A DNA stretch of 64,000 bases from contig PLXC01000027.1 of NCBI GenBank assembly GCA_003151275.1, forward strand, positions 1 through 64,000. The letters run 5' to 3'. This DNA is from Candidatus Melainabacteria bacterium. Lineage in GTDB: Bacteria; Cyanobacteriota; Vampirovibrionia; Obscuribacterales; Obscuribacteraceae. Of this stretch, positions 26,748 through 35,253 are shown piece by piece. Each line of letters begins with the position of its first letter. Position 1 is the first letter of the stretch. Under the pieces are notes generated by a model. It worked only from the letters and a program-made list of their open reading frames with translations, searched no databases and was not told where the DNA came from. The position numbers were made by a program, and so were the translations under genes.

Positions 26748-27461
26748 TCACTTCTTTAGTGCGACAGTCTGAGCGCCGCCCGTGGTGGCATCGAGCCGAA
26801 ACTCATTGATTAGCTTCAGTAATGTCGAACGCACTGGTTTGAGTATTGCCACAGACATAAGCAAAATGAAAGTGACAATGAGTTCTGAGGATAATTCGAT
26901 AAATCGTTTCGTCTTTTGCTGATCTGTCGATGAATCGTGCAACCAGAAAAATATAATGCCCATATGATAAAGCCACAGGCAGTAAGGCAGAGCGTCTCTC
27001 AGATCCGATGGTACTTTTTCCTGACTACCGACAATAACGCTATCGAAAAGTAATTGCGCTTTCTGTCGAATTTCGATCGAATCCGCACCAAAGGGACTAA
27101 GCGGGCTGTCGGGATCAGCACCAAATCGAAAGAGTGAGCGCAACACCATCCTGTAAGGCAGAAGCGCGGCTAATTCAGCATGCAGAACACCAGTCAGGCG
27201 ACGCTTCATCGTTCTTGCCGATCTGAGAACCGGTTGGCACGCAGCTATCTGATCATCCAAAGTCAAAGCATACAATCCAAGAACAAGGTGCTCTTTCGAC
27301 GGGAAATAATAGTAGGCATTTCCGAGCGCCACTCCACATTTTTCAGCTATGCCGCGCATGGTCGTCGCCTCATATCCCAGCTCTTGGAACATGGAAATGG
27401 CGGAGTGCAAAATCAGATCTTTCGTTCTTTCACCCTTGCTTGATTTTTTTTGAGTGATCAT
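26748..27461 (-). CDS. TetR/AcrR-family regulator
   Basis: The N-terminal HTH (TKDLILHSAISMFQELGYEATTMRGIAEKCGVALGNAYYYFPSKEHL) is typical, and the C-terminal helical ligand domain has about 180 residues. ATG 27461 is chosen because it overlaps the stop of the MBOAT gene (ATGA), has GAGG 8 bases upstream and gives the usual N-terminus; the frame runs 11 codons further. It lies inside the operon it probably represses, since the operon promoter carries two tandem TTGAAC-NN-GTTCA palindromes. A fatty-acid or acyl-CoA ligand is a reasonable guess, given the enzyme encoded. Confidence 0.92.
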   Translation of the reverse strand: MITQKKSSKGERTKDLILHSAISMFQELGYEATTMRGIAEKCGVALGNAYYYFPSKEHLVLGLYALTLDDQIAACQPVLRSARTMKRRLTGVLHAELAALLPYRMVLRSLFRFGADPDSPLSPFGADSIEIRQKAQLLFDSVIVGSQEKVPSDLRDALPYCLWLYHMGIIFFWLHDSSTDQQKTKRFIELSSELIVTFILLMSVAILKPVRSTLLKLINEFRLDATTGGAQTVALKK

Positions 27462-28849
27462 GTCTTCAGCCTCAAGAGGGGAAGCCATAACCAATTGGTC
27501 AGAACCACGTATGAATAAACACTTGCCAGGGCGATGAAGAGTGTGTTGAGCAGCGCATGACCGATAACAAATTCAGGTCCCTTCGGCCAGTCAGTGTCGC
27601 TAAAGTAAAACCGATCTACCAGCAGTCTCAGAATCCAGAAAATTGCGATTACTGCAGCTAGATACATCGCGGCTTTCTCGCCGATCATCAGTTCATCGTG
27701 CAACGCAAATGTGAGCCAACCGAAGGCTATGATCATCAGCCCTACATATGCGGCATAGTTGAGCATGATTTTGCGATTGAAATTGCTCAATCGTTTTAGC
27801 TCCTCCTTCCAGTGCAAACGAAACGGTACTTGCAGACCCGCCATCAAAGTGCAAAAGTGTCCAATCGCGGCTAACCACAAGGCGGTGCTGAGAAGCTGCG
27901 ACGAGGTCTGATGCGCCACTACTTGATGTACTGCAAGGGAGAGCGGCTCAATGAATGCAGCTCGAAATGGATCGTTGAACAGCAGAGAAATGGGGGCGAT
28001 AATCCAGGCCAGCGTAATCGCTCGTGCCAATGGCGTGGGTAGCTTCTTGGTGATTGACAGTTGTTTTTCCATCAACAGACCGAAGCCTTGGATCAGAAAA
28101 TATAGAAGGGGCAGTCCCCAGAGCTGTCCACTGGGATAGCTAATTGCTGCTTCGTGCAATAAGCCTGAGATAGCAAAAATGGCAAATATTGCAGAGCGTG
28201 GTTTAAGCCATCGACGCAAAATGGGCAGAAACAAAAGCTTGTCCATTTCGACAAAAGCTCGGTTCCAACGCCGGCTCCAAAAATCTTGTAGCGAAATGCT
28301 GAGCAAAGGAGCGTCAAAGAGCGGCTGGACATTCCAACCTAGCAATCTAAGAGAGCATGTAAGCATGCTGGCATAACCCAGGTGGATCGTGAACAACAGT
28401 GCCACCAGACCTAGCCAACCGGATGCAGGCAGCGGGCAGAACGATGAAACAACAAGCAAGATCAAACCGATCCAAAAGCAAATGTAGCCTTGCACAAATC
28501 TGCGTCCGTCCTCGACGCACTTTTCCCTGCCGGCAAACGGCAATGGATCCATCCCTGGCCAGGCAGACATGTAAATGAGCAATCCAACCGTAGAAAACTT
28601 TCGCAGTTCCTCGATTGGTTGCAGTAAGAGAACGGACGCTTTGATCGTAAACAGGAGCCCGACGCTGCCGAACCAGAGTCTTTGCCACGGTTGAAAGATT
28701 GGAAAAGCTAAGGCCAACGCGGCGACGAAGCCACATGGTATTGCAACGGCTAGTGCTCTTCGACTTTGTTGTCTACCGGTTAAATAGCAGCTGGCACATA
28801 ACAATAGCCAGTAAATGAGAAAACTAATGAAAAAATTCGGGGTATCCAT
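27458..28849 (-). CDS. MBOAT-family O-acyltransferase, wax-synthase-like
   Basis: The protein has about 10 membrane helices. A conserved SLQDFWSRRWNRAF motif followed by a histidine in ISGLLHEAA matches the membrane-bound O-acyltransferase group related to plant long-chain-alcohol O-fatty-acyltransferases (wax synthases, MBOAT_2). It would transfer an acyl group from acyl-CoA to an alcohol in the membrane. ATG 28849 is preferred over the earlier frame opening at 28894, which lies inside the operator. It is the first gene of an operon with a TetR regulator and a small membrane protein. Confidence 0.78.
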   Translation of the reverse strand: MDTPNFFISFLIYWLLLCASCYLTGRQQSRRALAVAIPCGFVAALALAFPIFQPWQRLWFGSVGLLFTIKASVLLLQPIEELRKFSTVGLLIYMSAWPGMDPLPFAGREKCVEDGRRFVQGYICFWIGLILLVVSSFCPLPASGWLGLVALLFTIHLGYASMLTCSLRLLGWNVQPLFDAPLLSISLQDFWSRRWNRAFVEMDKLLFLPILRRWLKPRSAIFAIFAISGLLHEAAISYPSGQLWGLPLLYFLIQGFGLLMEKQLSITKKLPTPLARAITLAWIIAPISLLFNDPFRAAFIEPLSLAVHQVVAHQTSSQLLSTALWLAAIGHFCTLMAGLQVPFRLHWKEELKRLSNFNRKIMLNYAAYVGLMIIAFGWLTFALHDELMIGEKAAMYLAAVIAIFWILRLLVDRFYFSDTDWPKGPEFVIGHALLNTLFIALASVYSYVVLTNWLWLPLLRLKT

Positions 28850-28864
28850 TGTGCTATCTTCTTT

Positions 28865-28922
28865 TTGAACACGTTCAGATTTGAACCTGTTCAAATTATA
28901 CTCTAACGCCCTCTCCTGTCAA
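28865..28922 (-). promoter_or_regulatory. Near-consensus promoter with double TetR-type operator
   Basis: Reading leftward: -35 TTGACA (28922-28917), 16-bp spacer, -10 TATAAT (28900-28895). The -10 and start region overlap a palindrome ATTTGAAC-CT-GTTCAAAT (28879-28896), followed by a second copy TTGAAC-AC-GTTCA (28865-28877), centres 16 bp apart. A repressor here would block transcription start. The TetR encoded in the operon is the natural candidate. Confidence 0.8.
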
Positions 28923-29031
28923 GAGTTCGTACATATCGGTTCAACGCATGATCTGAGTGCGCACAACTGGCGGCGCCCCCAGGTGTGGACTGAGCTTTGT
29001 AAGCTCTCGCTGTCCTTATTTTCTCAGGATT

Positions 29032-29574
29032 TCAGTATGCCATTGCTTTTTGAAATACGCTGTAGACAAATGAGTCAGCAATCACGATGTGGACTTCCGT
29101 CAGTCGTTCGTCTGATCGGCAGAACTCTTCGATGGCGTGAACAGCGACGAGAGCCGATTTTTCGACTGGGTAGCGTGCGTGATCCCCGATGCCCAATGGA
29201 GTTAAAGCTACAGTTTTCAAGCTGTAGTCAGCGGCAACTTTGAGGGCGTTCGTATAAGTCTCGGCCAGGTATTCTTCTTCGCTGGCGGAGCCTCCCTGCC
29301 AGTTTGGACCGACTGCATGAATGACATATTTTGCCTTTAATAGGCCGCCGTCAGTGACGCATGCGTGTGCAACTTGAATCGGTCCTTCGTGTTCAATTAT
29401 TCGCTTGCACTCGGCGAGCAAAGGCGCTCCAGCTGCGGCGTGAATTGCTTTATTTGGTCCACGCCCCGGCTTCAGGTCAGAACTGGCGTCGTTAATAATT
29501 GCGTCCACATTCGACTTTGTGATATCGCCCAAGGAAAGCCCGATCATCGTGGAATAGATCAGTTTTTGCGTCAT
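29032..29574 (-). CDS. Macro-domain protein with altered ligand loop
   Basis: Macro domains bind ADP-ribose and often remove it from proteins or O-acetyl-ADP-ribose. The fold markers are IGLSLGDITKSNVDAIIN, AIHAAAG, GLLKAKYVIHAVGP and a second loop LTPLGIGDHARYP. However, the usual NAAN and GGGV loop are changed to NDASSDLKPGRGPN, so the catalytic Asn and the diphosphate-binding glycines are partly lost. It may bind a different ligand or be a reader. 180 residues, no signal peptide, single gene. Confidence 0.85.
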   Translation of the reverse strand: MTQKLIYSTMIGLSLGDITKSNVDAIINDASSDLKPGRGPNKAIHAAAGAPLLAECKRIIEHEGPIQVAHACVTDGGLLKAKYVIHAVGPNWQGGSASEEEYLAETYTNALKVAADYSLKTVALTPLGIGDHARYPVEKSALVAVHAIEEFCRSDERLTEVHIVIADSFVYSVFQKAMAY

Positions 29575-29667
29575 TTCCCGACCCTGTTTTGTGTATCTAA
29601 GTATCAGACCATATTTTGCTAGCCAACACTCTATCCGACATAAAGCATTAGGGATTGCTTTAGCTTG

Positions 29668-30486
29668 CTACTGCTTGGGCACTAGGTCTTGCCGTCCCGT
29701 TTTGTTTAGAAATTCTGCAAAAAGTTTTTTCAAATCAAGACCGTTTAGAGTGTCCATATCTGAATAGGGTTTCGATCTTTTCATCAACAGTTCGTTGCGT
29801 TGCATTTGAATTGCAGCGCCGTTGCCGTCGAAGTTTCTGATGGATGCGTCGAGTTGGACCAGTCCGTCATCCAGCGGGATGTAGGTGCCGATTTGTTGGA
29901 CTTGATTTGAAGCAGCAATCTCTTGTTTCTTTCCGTCGACAGTGATCTGATTTGTGAGAACTTTCAAGACTACTTGCGATGGATCCGTTTGGATAACTTC
30001 CTCGCGCAAAGCTCGGAGATATGCGGTTCCATGTGTAAGTTCAACTTTGCGCGTATGAGGAATTTCGATGAATTCCCAGACTTGCCCGGTTTTGTCGCGC
30101 TGATGCCCATGAATGGCGTCACTTACTTCTTTCACCACAGTGTGAGGGGAAGCGTTGGCACCAGTCTTGCAATCTTGCACGAAATCAACCGTCTTGGTTT
30201 CAGAGTGCCACGCACCGGCAAGCCAGTTTGGAATGGGAAACCAAATGTTTTCGGGCGTAAGACTTTGCAATTTCGCTTCGTCGAATTGATTGCCGACTTG
30301 ATATTGGTCAGGCAGACTCGGTAAAGTTTCGTCATGATTGATCTCGGCGCGTAGTGGTGCTTTGATTCTAAGTGTGTTTGTTTCTTGGGCTGGAGCTGCC
30401 GCGATAGAAAAGAAGATCGCCCAAAGTAATATGTGAATATGCATGTTGAAACGTCTTGGAAGAATTGCCCATCTCTTTGCCTTCAC
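29668..30486 (-). CDS. Secreted protein of unknown function
   Basis: A signal peptide with a long basic n-region (KAKRWAILPRRF, then HIHILLWAIFFSIAAAPAQ) is followed by about 235 residues of mixed beta character, including NIWFPIPNWLAGAWHSETKT, which looks like a lipocalin-like GxW turn, and VLTNQITVDGKKQEIAAS. No family is recognised with certainty. GTG 30486 is used because GAGG lies 8 bases upstream; ATG 30444 would be the alternative and also keeps the hydrophobic core. Probably periplasmic. Confidence 0.65.
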   Translation of the reverse strand: MKAKRWAILPRRFNMHIHILLWAIFFSIAAAPAQETNTLRIKAPLRAEINHDETLPSLPDQYQVGNQFDEAKLQSLTPENIWFPIPNWLAGAWHSETKTVDFVQDCKTGANASPHTVVKEVSDAIHGHQRDKTGQVWEFIEIPHTRKVELTHGTAYLRALREEVIQTDPSQVVLKVLTNQITVDGKKQEIAASNQVQQIGTYIPLDDGLVQLDASIRNFDGNGAAIQMQRNELLMKRSKPYSDMDTLNGLDLKKLFAEFLNKTGRQDLVPKQ

Positions 30487-30653
30487 TGATCGTGCCTCAT
30501 TGCTAAAGAACTAATTGTACCTGTTATAGCTGCTGACTATGCTGAAATTTTGACTTGAGCAGATCAGCTCCATTATTCTTGAGGTGCCACCACCAGCGGG
30601 GCGAAGATTTGTCCTGGCATCGGTAACCAATCCTCTGGCATGTCCGAATGCGG

Positions 30654-30716
30654 TTGTAATGTGTTATACACTTACCGTATTATTTTAGGTGCCCCCCGTA
30701 TTGGCGGGCACTTTTT
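30654..30716 (+). promoter_or_regulatory. Possible promoter with immediate 5' hairpin
   Basis: TTGTAA (30654-30659), 18-bp spacer, TATTAT (30678-30683) would start a transcript near 30690, exactly at a GTGCCC...GGGCAC hairpin (30689-30711) followed by a T-run. The structure lies 42 bp before the Cys-rich protein. It could be an attenuator, a leader protecting the 5' end, or a terminator for a short upstream RNA starting near 30587. Confidence 0.35.
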
Positions 30717-30757
30717 CGTGGTAAGAAATATATGTGGTATCAGGGGTTTCACTTAGT

Positions 30758-31084
30758 ATGAGATGCATTTTCAACGAAATTCCGGTCTGGCGGCACTATT
30801 TGCTGCAGTCGATAGTCCTCGGCGTCTTGTTTGCCGATCCCGCGTTCGCTGCAAAGGGTCCGGTCGCTGCTCCTCGTACGATGCCGCTTTGGCTGTCAAT
30901 TTATAAGATGGTTCCCCCGGATGCGTGGACGATCATCGCTGTAATTGGTACCTGTTTCGTCATGTGGTTGCTTTTTTTCCAAATGAAAGACTGCAAATGT
31001 AAATGCGGCATATCATGCAAATGCGCATGTAAATGCTCAGCTAGTTGCCCGTGCCAAGCTCCAGCCCTCAAGTTGAAACGTTAA
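30758..31084 (+). CDS. Membrane protein with cysteine-rich metallothionein-like tail
   Basis: A 108-residue protein: a signal-peptide-like N-terminus (LLQSIVLGVLFADPAFAA), one membrane helix (WTIIAVIGTCFVMWLLFF), then a tail with nine Cys in about 21 residues alternating with Lys, Ala and Gly (KDCKCKCGISCKC..., SASCPC). Such spacing is typical of metal-thiolate binding, for example Cu(I) or Zn(II). If the N-terminus is cleaved, the tail is cytoplasmic. ATG 30758 is chosen; the frame opens eight codons earlier at a GTG. Function is inferred from composition only. Confidence 0.6.
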   Translation: MRCIFNEIPVWRHYLLQSIVLGVLFADPAFAAKGPVAAPRTMPLWLSIYKMVPPDAWTIIAVIGTCFVMWLLFFQMKDCKCKCGISCKCACKCSASCPCQAPALKLKR

Positions 31085-31240
31085 GAACGAAATTAAATGC
31101 AGGTCATTAGCATTTAGCGTTTCTGTAACAACAACCTTCTAATATTCAAAAGTGCTTCTAAAGGCAATCGCCTTTTGCGATGTCGCCTCATTTGACTGGC
31201 TAATCCCAATTTATTGGGAAAATTGTGCTGCAGGATTTCC

Positions 31241-32860
31241 ATGTCTCGAACATCAGGTATCGAAAGCTTTCATATGCCGAGTCTGACCAATGATTCGGTA
31301 ACATTGTCGACCAATGTTCAAGACATGATGCCAGGAAATTTTCCGAAAACTCAATCAAAAGAACTTCCTAATGCGCTCAATTTCAGCGCGGATATTTACC
31401 CTGGGCAGTCGACCGACTCACAGAATGCGCTCACTGCTGAACAGATCAAGCCTGTGTTCGACAAAGCCTCAGGCGTTAACTTTACCAGTGCCGCGGACAA
31501 TGAAAAGAACAACGTGCAACCAGATTTCTTTCTGGGTGAAGATGGAAAATTAAGAGCTAATCCGAATAAGACAACGCCAGTTGAAGATGGATCTATTAAC
31601 ATTCAACTACAGACAAAGAACAAGACTGAGACTGACGCTACTAAGTATGCGGATCAAATGCAGAAGGCGGCGGTGAAGGATTTGATCAATTATTTTAAGC
31701 AAGGAAATCCGAACGCTCGAATACCGCAACATTGGCTAGACATGCTGAGCAAGGAACCGGATTTACCATCCGCGGCAGTGCCGTTAAGTGTTTCTCGGCG
31801 TGAAACAAGTCCAGAACCTACTACGCAGCCTGGGCAAGATTCTTCTCGTCAACAATCCACACAGAGTCAGCCGCAAAACACTGGCGGCAGCAGCAGTGGG
31901 GGTGATGGCGGTGGTGGTGGCGGGGGTGGTGGCGGACATCGGGGCGGTGGTGATGGCAACACCTCTCGGTCGAGCGATGCTTCGACAGGTCCCAATGTCA
32001 CTTTGAATCCATCGTCGCCCAAAGCTATGCAAATCATGGACTACTTTGTCGAGAAGGGATTGACACCGCAACAAGCGGCTGGAATTACGGGCAATCTACA
32101 GCGCGAGTCGCATCTCAACCCTGGTATCAGCGAGAGCGGTGGCGGCGGATACGGTTTGGCGCAATGGACCGGTGAAAGACGCGAGGCACTCCAGAGCTAC
32201 GCTGCCAGCCAGGGACAACCTGTTTCCGATATGAAAGTTCAATTGGATTTCCTCTGGAAAGAAATGACGACGAGAGAACCCGCTGCACTCGAAGCTTTCA
32301 AGGCTGACCCGAACATGAGCGCATCCGAGGCGGCAAAAGTATTTAGCGAAAAATTTGAAAGACCCGGTGTGGTCGCGATGAACGATAGAACAAATGGCGC
32401 CGAACAGTTTCTTGCCGCGTACAAGAACGGTGGCGACAAAGGTACTACAGCTGACAAAGCACCCGCACCAACTGAGTTCAACGCGCAGCTAGTATCAGCG
32501 ATCAAGCAACAAGACGCAAATATGTCAGGTACAGGAAGGTGCGCTAAAGCTGTGCAACAGGCGCTAGCCCACTGCGGTCTTCCTGAATTCCTGGGCACAG
32601 GCAATGGTGGTCAGATGGACAAACCTTTATTGAATAGTGGCAAATTCACTGAAGTGTCCTATAAAGATGCGAAGCCTGGAGACATCATCGTTAGACCACC
32701 CAGTGCGAATCCACACAACAACAGTGTTTACGGTGACGTATCTGTGATAACTGCCAGGAGTGGCGACAATATCACTCAAACAAACGACGCTACTTACCAG
32801 TTCAGAAAAGAAAATCCTCGATACGATGGTCAAGCCAAGTTTTTGAGGTATACAGGTTGA
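31241..32860 (+). CDS. Two-domain peptidoglycan hydrolase (phage-tail-lysozyme type plus CHAP-like)
   Basis: Residues ~1-190 are low-complexity and polar, with a run of Gly (GGGGGGG) before the first enzyme domain. Residues ~259-396 match the phage tail lysozyme fold: AAGITGNLQRESHLNPG with catalytic Glu and GYGLAQWTGERR. Residues ~413-539 look like a CHAP/NlpC-type amidase or peptidase with the nucleophile Cys in GTGRCAKAVQQAL and KPGDIIVRPPS. There is no signal peptide, which is unusual for a wall hydrolase. ATG 31241 has AGGA 5 bases upstream. It could serve in cell-wall cutting of self or prey. Confidence 0.8.
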   Translation: MSRTSGIESFHMPSLTNDSVTLSTNVQDMMPGNFPKTQSKELPNALNFSADIYPGQSTDSQNALTAEQIKPVFDKASGVNFTSAADNEKNNVQPDFFLGEDGKLRANPNKTTPVEDGSINIQLQTKNKTETDATKYADQMQKAAVKDLINYFKQGNPNARIPQHWLDMLSKEPDLPSAAVPLSVSRRETSPEPTTQPGQDSSRQQSTQSQPQNTGGSSSGGDGGGGGGGGGGHRGGGDGNTSRSSDASTGPNVTLNPSSPKAMQIMDYFVEKGLTPQQAAGITGNLQRESHLNPGISESGGGGYGLAQWTGERREALQSYAASQGQPVSDMKVQLDFLWKEMTTREPAALEAFKADPNMSASEAAKVFSEKFERPGVVAMNDRTNGAEQFLAAYKNGGDKGTTADKAPAPTEFNAQLVSAIKQQDANMSGTGRCAKAVQQALAHCGLPEFLGTGNGGQMDKPLLNSGKFTEVSYKDAKPGDIIVRPPSANPHNNSVYGDVSVITARSGDNITQTNDATYQFRKENPRYDGQAKFLRYTG

Positions 32861-32965
32861 CCTGAAAGAGTCGTGCCATACGTCAATATTTCCAAAACAG
32901 ATCCATCGACGCTGGACGTTTGGTGAGATCTCATTTGGTTGATTTGCTAACTTTTAACGTTAGTT

Positions 32966-33625
32966 TTACTTCGCGAGCGCACTTGCTGCAGATTCGATTA
33001 GTCCGACGAGCTCCTGCGGAGGAATCGCTCCAGAAGCGATAATTTCTCCATTCAAAATGAAAGTAGGAACAGCACTAATGCCCATCAAGCGTCCTTCTTT
33101 CTCTTCTTTTCTAACTTCATCAATTCCTGCCTCGCTATTCAGAAAATCGCGAGTGCTTTGTGCCGACAATCCTGCTTCTTCAGCTGTTGAAACCAACACC
33201 TCCGTGTCACCGATATCGGCTCCATCGTAGAAATATTTGCGGAAAAGTATTTCAGACAAAGCATGTTGCTTTCCTTGTGTTCCTGCAAACCAGATCAGGC
33301 GATGTGCTTTGAAAGTGTTTGGCACCCGTGTCATTGCGGCAAAGTTGAACTTCACTCCGTTTTCAGCGCCGGCCGTTGACAATCGGTTGTGCATTGCAGA
33401 CATGTCCGAGCTGCCAAATTTTTTGGCCATATATTCTTTTCGGTCCGCGCCTTCCGTCGGCATGTTCGGGTTCAGTTCAAAAGGTTTCCAGCTAGTTTGG
33501 ACGTTGAGCTTGGAATCCAGCGATTTGAGGGCTTCATCGAGTCGTGCCTTGCCGACGTAACACCAGGGACAGATGACATCCGAATAAATATCCAACTGGA
33601 TACTGGGGTTTCCTGTTACAGCCAT
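32966..33625 (-). CDS. DsbA-family oxidoreductase, FrnE-like
   Basis: The thioredoxin-fold active site CPWC is in IYSDVICPWCYVGK near the N-terminus, with the inserted helical domain and the cis-Pro loop in SAVPTFILNG. This matches FrnE/2-hydroxychromene-2-carboxylate isomerase-like cytoplasmic DsbA relatives. There is no signal peptide, so it acts in the cytoplasm on thiols, perhaps under oxidative stress. ATG 33625 follows AGGAGG by 8 bases. Single gene, convergent with the peptidoglycan hydrolase. Confidence 0.92.
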   Translation of the reverse strand: MAVTGNPSIQLDIYSDVICPWCYVGKARLDEALKSLDSKLNVQTSWKPFELNPNMPTEGADRKEYMAKKFGSSDMSAMHNRLSTAGAENGVKFNFAAMTRVPNTFKAHRLIWFAGTQGKQHALSEILFRKYFYDGADIGDTEVLVSTAEEAGLSAQSTRDFLNSEAGIDEVRKEEKEGRLMGISAVPTFILNGEIIASGAIPPQELVGLIESAASALAK

Positions 33626-33752
33626 TTTGTTAGCCTCCTGCTTGTTGCGTTACGGAAGTCATTCTATCCAACATATTTGATCGATAGCTTAATGCACATT
33701 TTTTGTTCTGAAGATTCAGTCAGTTTGCGCATTCCCAAGTATTATGGTGTAG

Positions 33753-34637
33753 ATGATCGAACCAATCGCAGCACAAACCAGCCAACCTGTTTTTGTAGAA
33801 GGTAAACCCGCTCAAGGTTCTAAACCAGCAGTCGCGTTTAAATCTCCGCTTCGATATCCAGGTGGTAAGCAAAAAGCTATAGAGCAAATAGCGAAGATGC
33901 TCCCTTCCTCTGCCGCTGAGTTCAGAGAGCCCCTGGTTGGCGGAGGTAGCGTCTTTTTTCACGCGCGTTCCATTGGTTTCGCTGAGACGTTTTGGATAAA
34001 TGACGCGTTTAAAGAATTGATGACTTTCTGGGAGTTCGTCCAAGACGACGAATCTTGTGCGCGCATTGTTCAAGACCTAGAACGGTTTCGCACCAGCTTC
34101 TCTTCAGCTGAGGAAATTCGTGAATATTTTTTGACTGCACGAACCGAGGTTCCAGAGACCTCTTATCGTGAAGCATTTCTCTTTTTCTTTTTCAATCGAG
34201 TTACCTTTTCTGGAACTACGCGTGCCGGTGGATTTTCGCGAGCGGCGAGTCAAACACGGTTCACCGCGTCATCTATTGAAAGACTTGTGCCTATGCCCCA
34301 AGCATTGAAGGACACCCGAATTACGTGTGTAGATTTTGAAAAAATAATTGCTGAGCCAGGCGACGATGTCTTTATCTTTTTGGATCCCCCATATTTTACT
34401 GCCACCAAACTGTACGGTCACAACGGCAGCTTGCATGCCTTTGATCACTGGAAACTGGCTAAGCTTCTGCAGAACACTTCACACAAGTTTCTGATTACGT
34501 ACGATGATTGCCAGGAAATTCGCGATCTTTACCAATGGGCGAACATCAAGGATTGGCAGCTGCAGTACGGAATGAACAACTGCAATCTAAAAAAACAGAG
34601 CAAAATCGGATCCGAGTTGTTTATCTCAAACTATTGA
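33753..34637 (+). CDS. DNA adenine-N6 methyltransferase, Dam-like (D12 class)
   Basis: The protein transfers a methyl group from S-adenosylmethionine to adenine in DNA. Motif I SPLRYPGGKQK, the EPLVGGGSVFF motif and the catalytic DPPY in FIFLDPPYFTATK are all present, and the length of 294 residues fits Dam-type enzymes, which usually recognise GATC. No restriction endonuclease or specificity subunit is next to it, so it is an orphan methylase possibly used in regulation, repair or replication timing. Target site cannot be read from the sequence. It is followed by a coiled-coil membrane protein. Confidence 0.92.
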   Translation: MIEPIAAQTSQPVFVEGKPAQGSKPAVAFKSPLRYPGGKQKAIEQIAKMLPSSAAEFREPLVGGGSVFFHARSIGFAETFWINDAFKELMTFWEFVQDDESCARIVQDLERFRTSFSSAEEIREYFLTARTEVPETSYREAFLFFFFNRVTFSGTTRAGGFSRAASQTRFTASSIERLVPMPQALKDTRITCVDFEKIIAEPGDDVFIFLDPPYFTATKLYGHNGSLHAFDHWKLAKLLQNTSHKFLITYDDCQEIRDLYQWANIKDWQLQYGMNNCNLKKQSKIGSELFISNY

Positions 34638-34664
34638 TTCGCTCTATAAACCGCCTTACTTTGG

Positions 34665-34678
34665 CACCGTATTTGGTG
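34665..34678. repeat. CACC-N6-GGTG family hairpin
   Basis: CACC-GTATTT-GGTG within GGCACC...GGTGACC, between the methylase stop and the coiled-coil gene. Confidence 0.55.
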
Positions 34679-34756
34679 ACCAATGTGCTGTGCTGAACTT
34701 TAAACCTGCTTTCTTCTGGCATAATGAAGAAAGCGCTTCATTGTGTGCGGGGAAAA

Positions 34757-35194
34757 ATGACTGTAATTGAGAGACTTACCGAAGTCATCAACACGATGCT
34801 CAATGAGTTAATCAAGAAGATTCAACCGCCTGATTTAGTGTTGGATGAGGAGTTTCACGCTTTGAAATCGCAGCTAATCCAAGTTAAGCAAGAGTTAGCA
34901 AGCTCGCTTGTAAGTGAAGCACGTATTGAGAAGCAACTAAAGAAGCAGCCGACGTCTCAAGCGTTACAAGAGAAATTGACGAAAGAGGCGGCGAATATCG
35001 GTTTGTTAAAGCAGAGAGTAACGGACCTTGAGGCTGAATTGCAAAACAATTTCATCAGACTATCCCTCAAGGCGGCTCAAGGTCCAGTCCACGAACCCAT
35101 CAGACTGTCCAGCCCTGTCGCGATACTTCTGCTGTCTTTCCTTATTGCCTGGGTCATAGCTGCACTCTACGTCGTGACAAAGAACCTGTCTTGA
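34757..35194 (+). CDS. Coiled-coil tail-anchored membrane protein
   Basis: A 145-residue protein of nearly continuous helix. Residues ~30-100 have heptad-like leucines and charged residues (LKSQLIQVKQELASSLVSEA, RVTDLEAELQNNF), then a single C-terminal membrane helix (AILLLSFLIAWVIAALYVV) with only a short tail. This arrangement suggests a tail-anchored protein with a cytoplasmic coiled coil. ATG 34757 has GGGG a few bases upstream; the frame opens 11 codons earlier. Function unknown. Confidence 0.6.
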   Translation: MTVIERLTEVINTMLNELIKKIQPPDLVLDEEFHALKSQLIQVKQELASSLVSEARIEKQLKKQPTSQALQEKLTKEAANIGLLKQRVTDLEAELQNNFIRLSLKAAQGPVHEPIRLSSPVAILLLSFLIAWVIAALYVVTKNLS

Positions 35195-35253
35195 AACAGA
35201 TTGTGAGCATTGCATAAGGGCTATTTAGTAGCTCAGACCGCGGCTCTGATCGA

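Noticed and set aside
33753..35194. Restriction-modification system
   Set aside because: Only the methylase is recognisable; the neighbouring coiled-coil protein has no nuclease motif.
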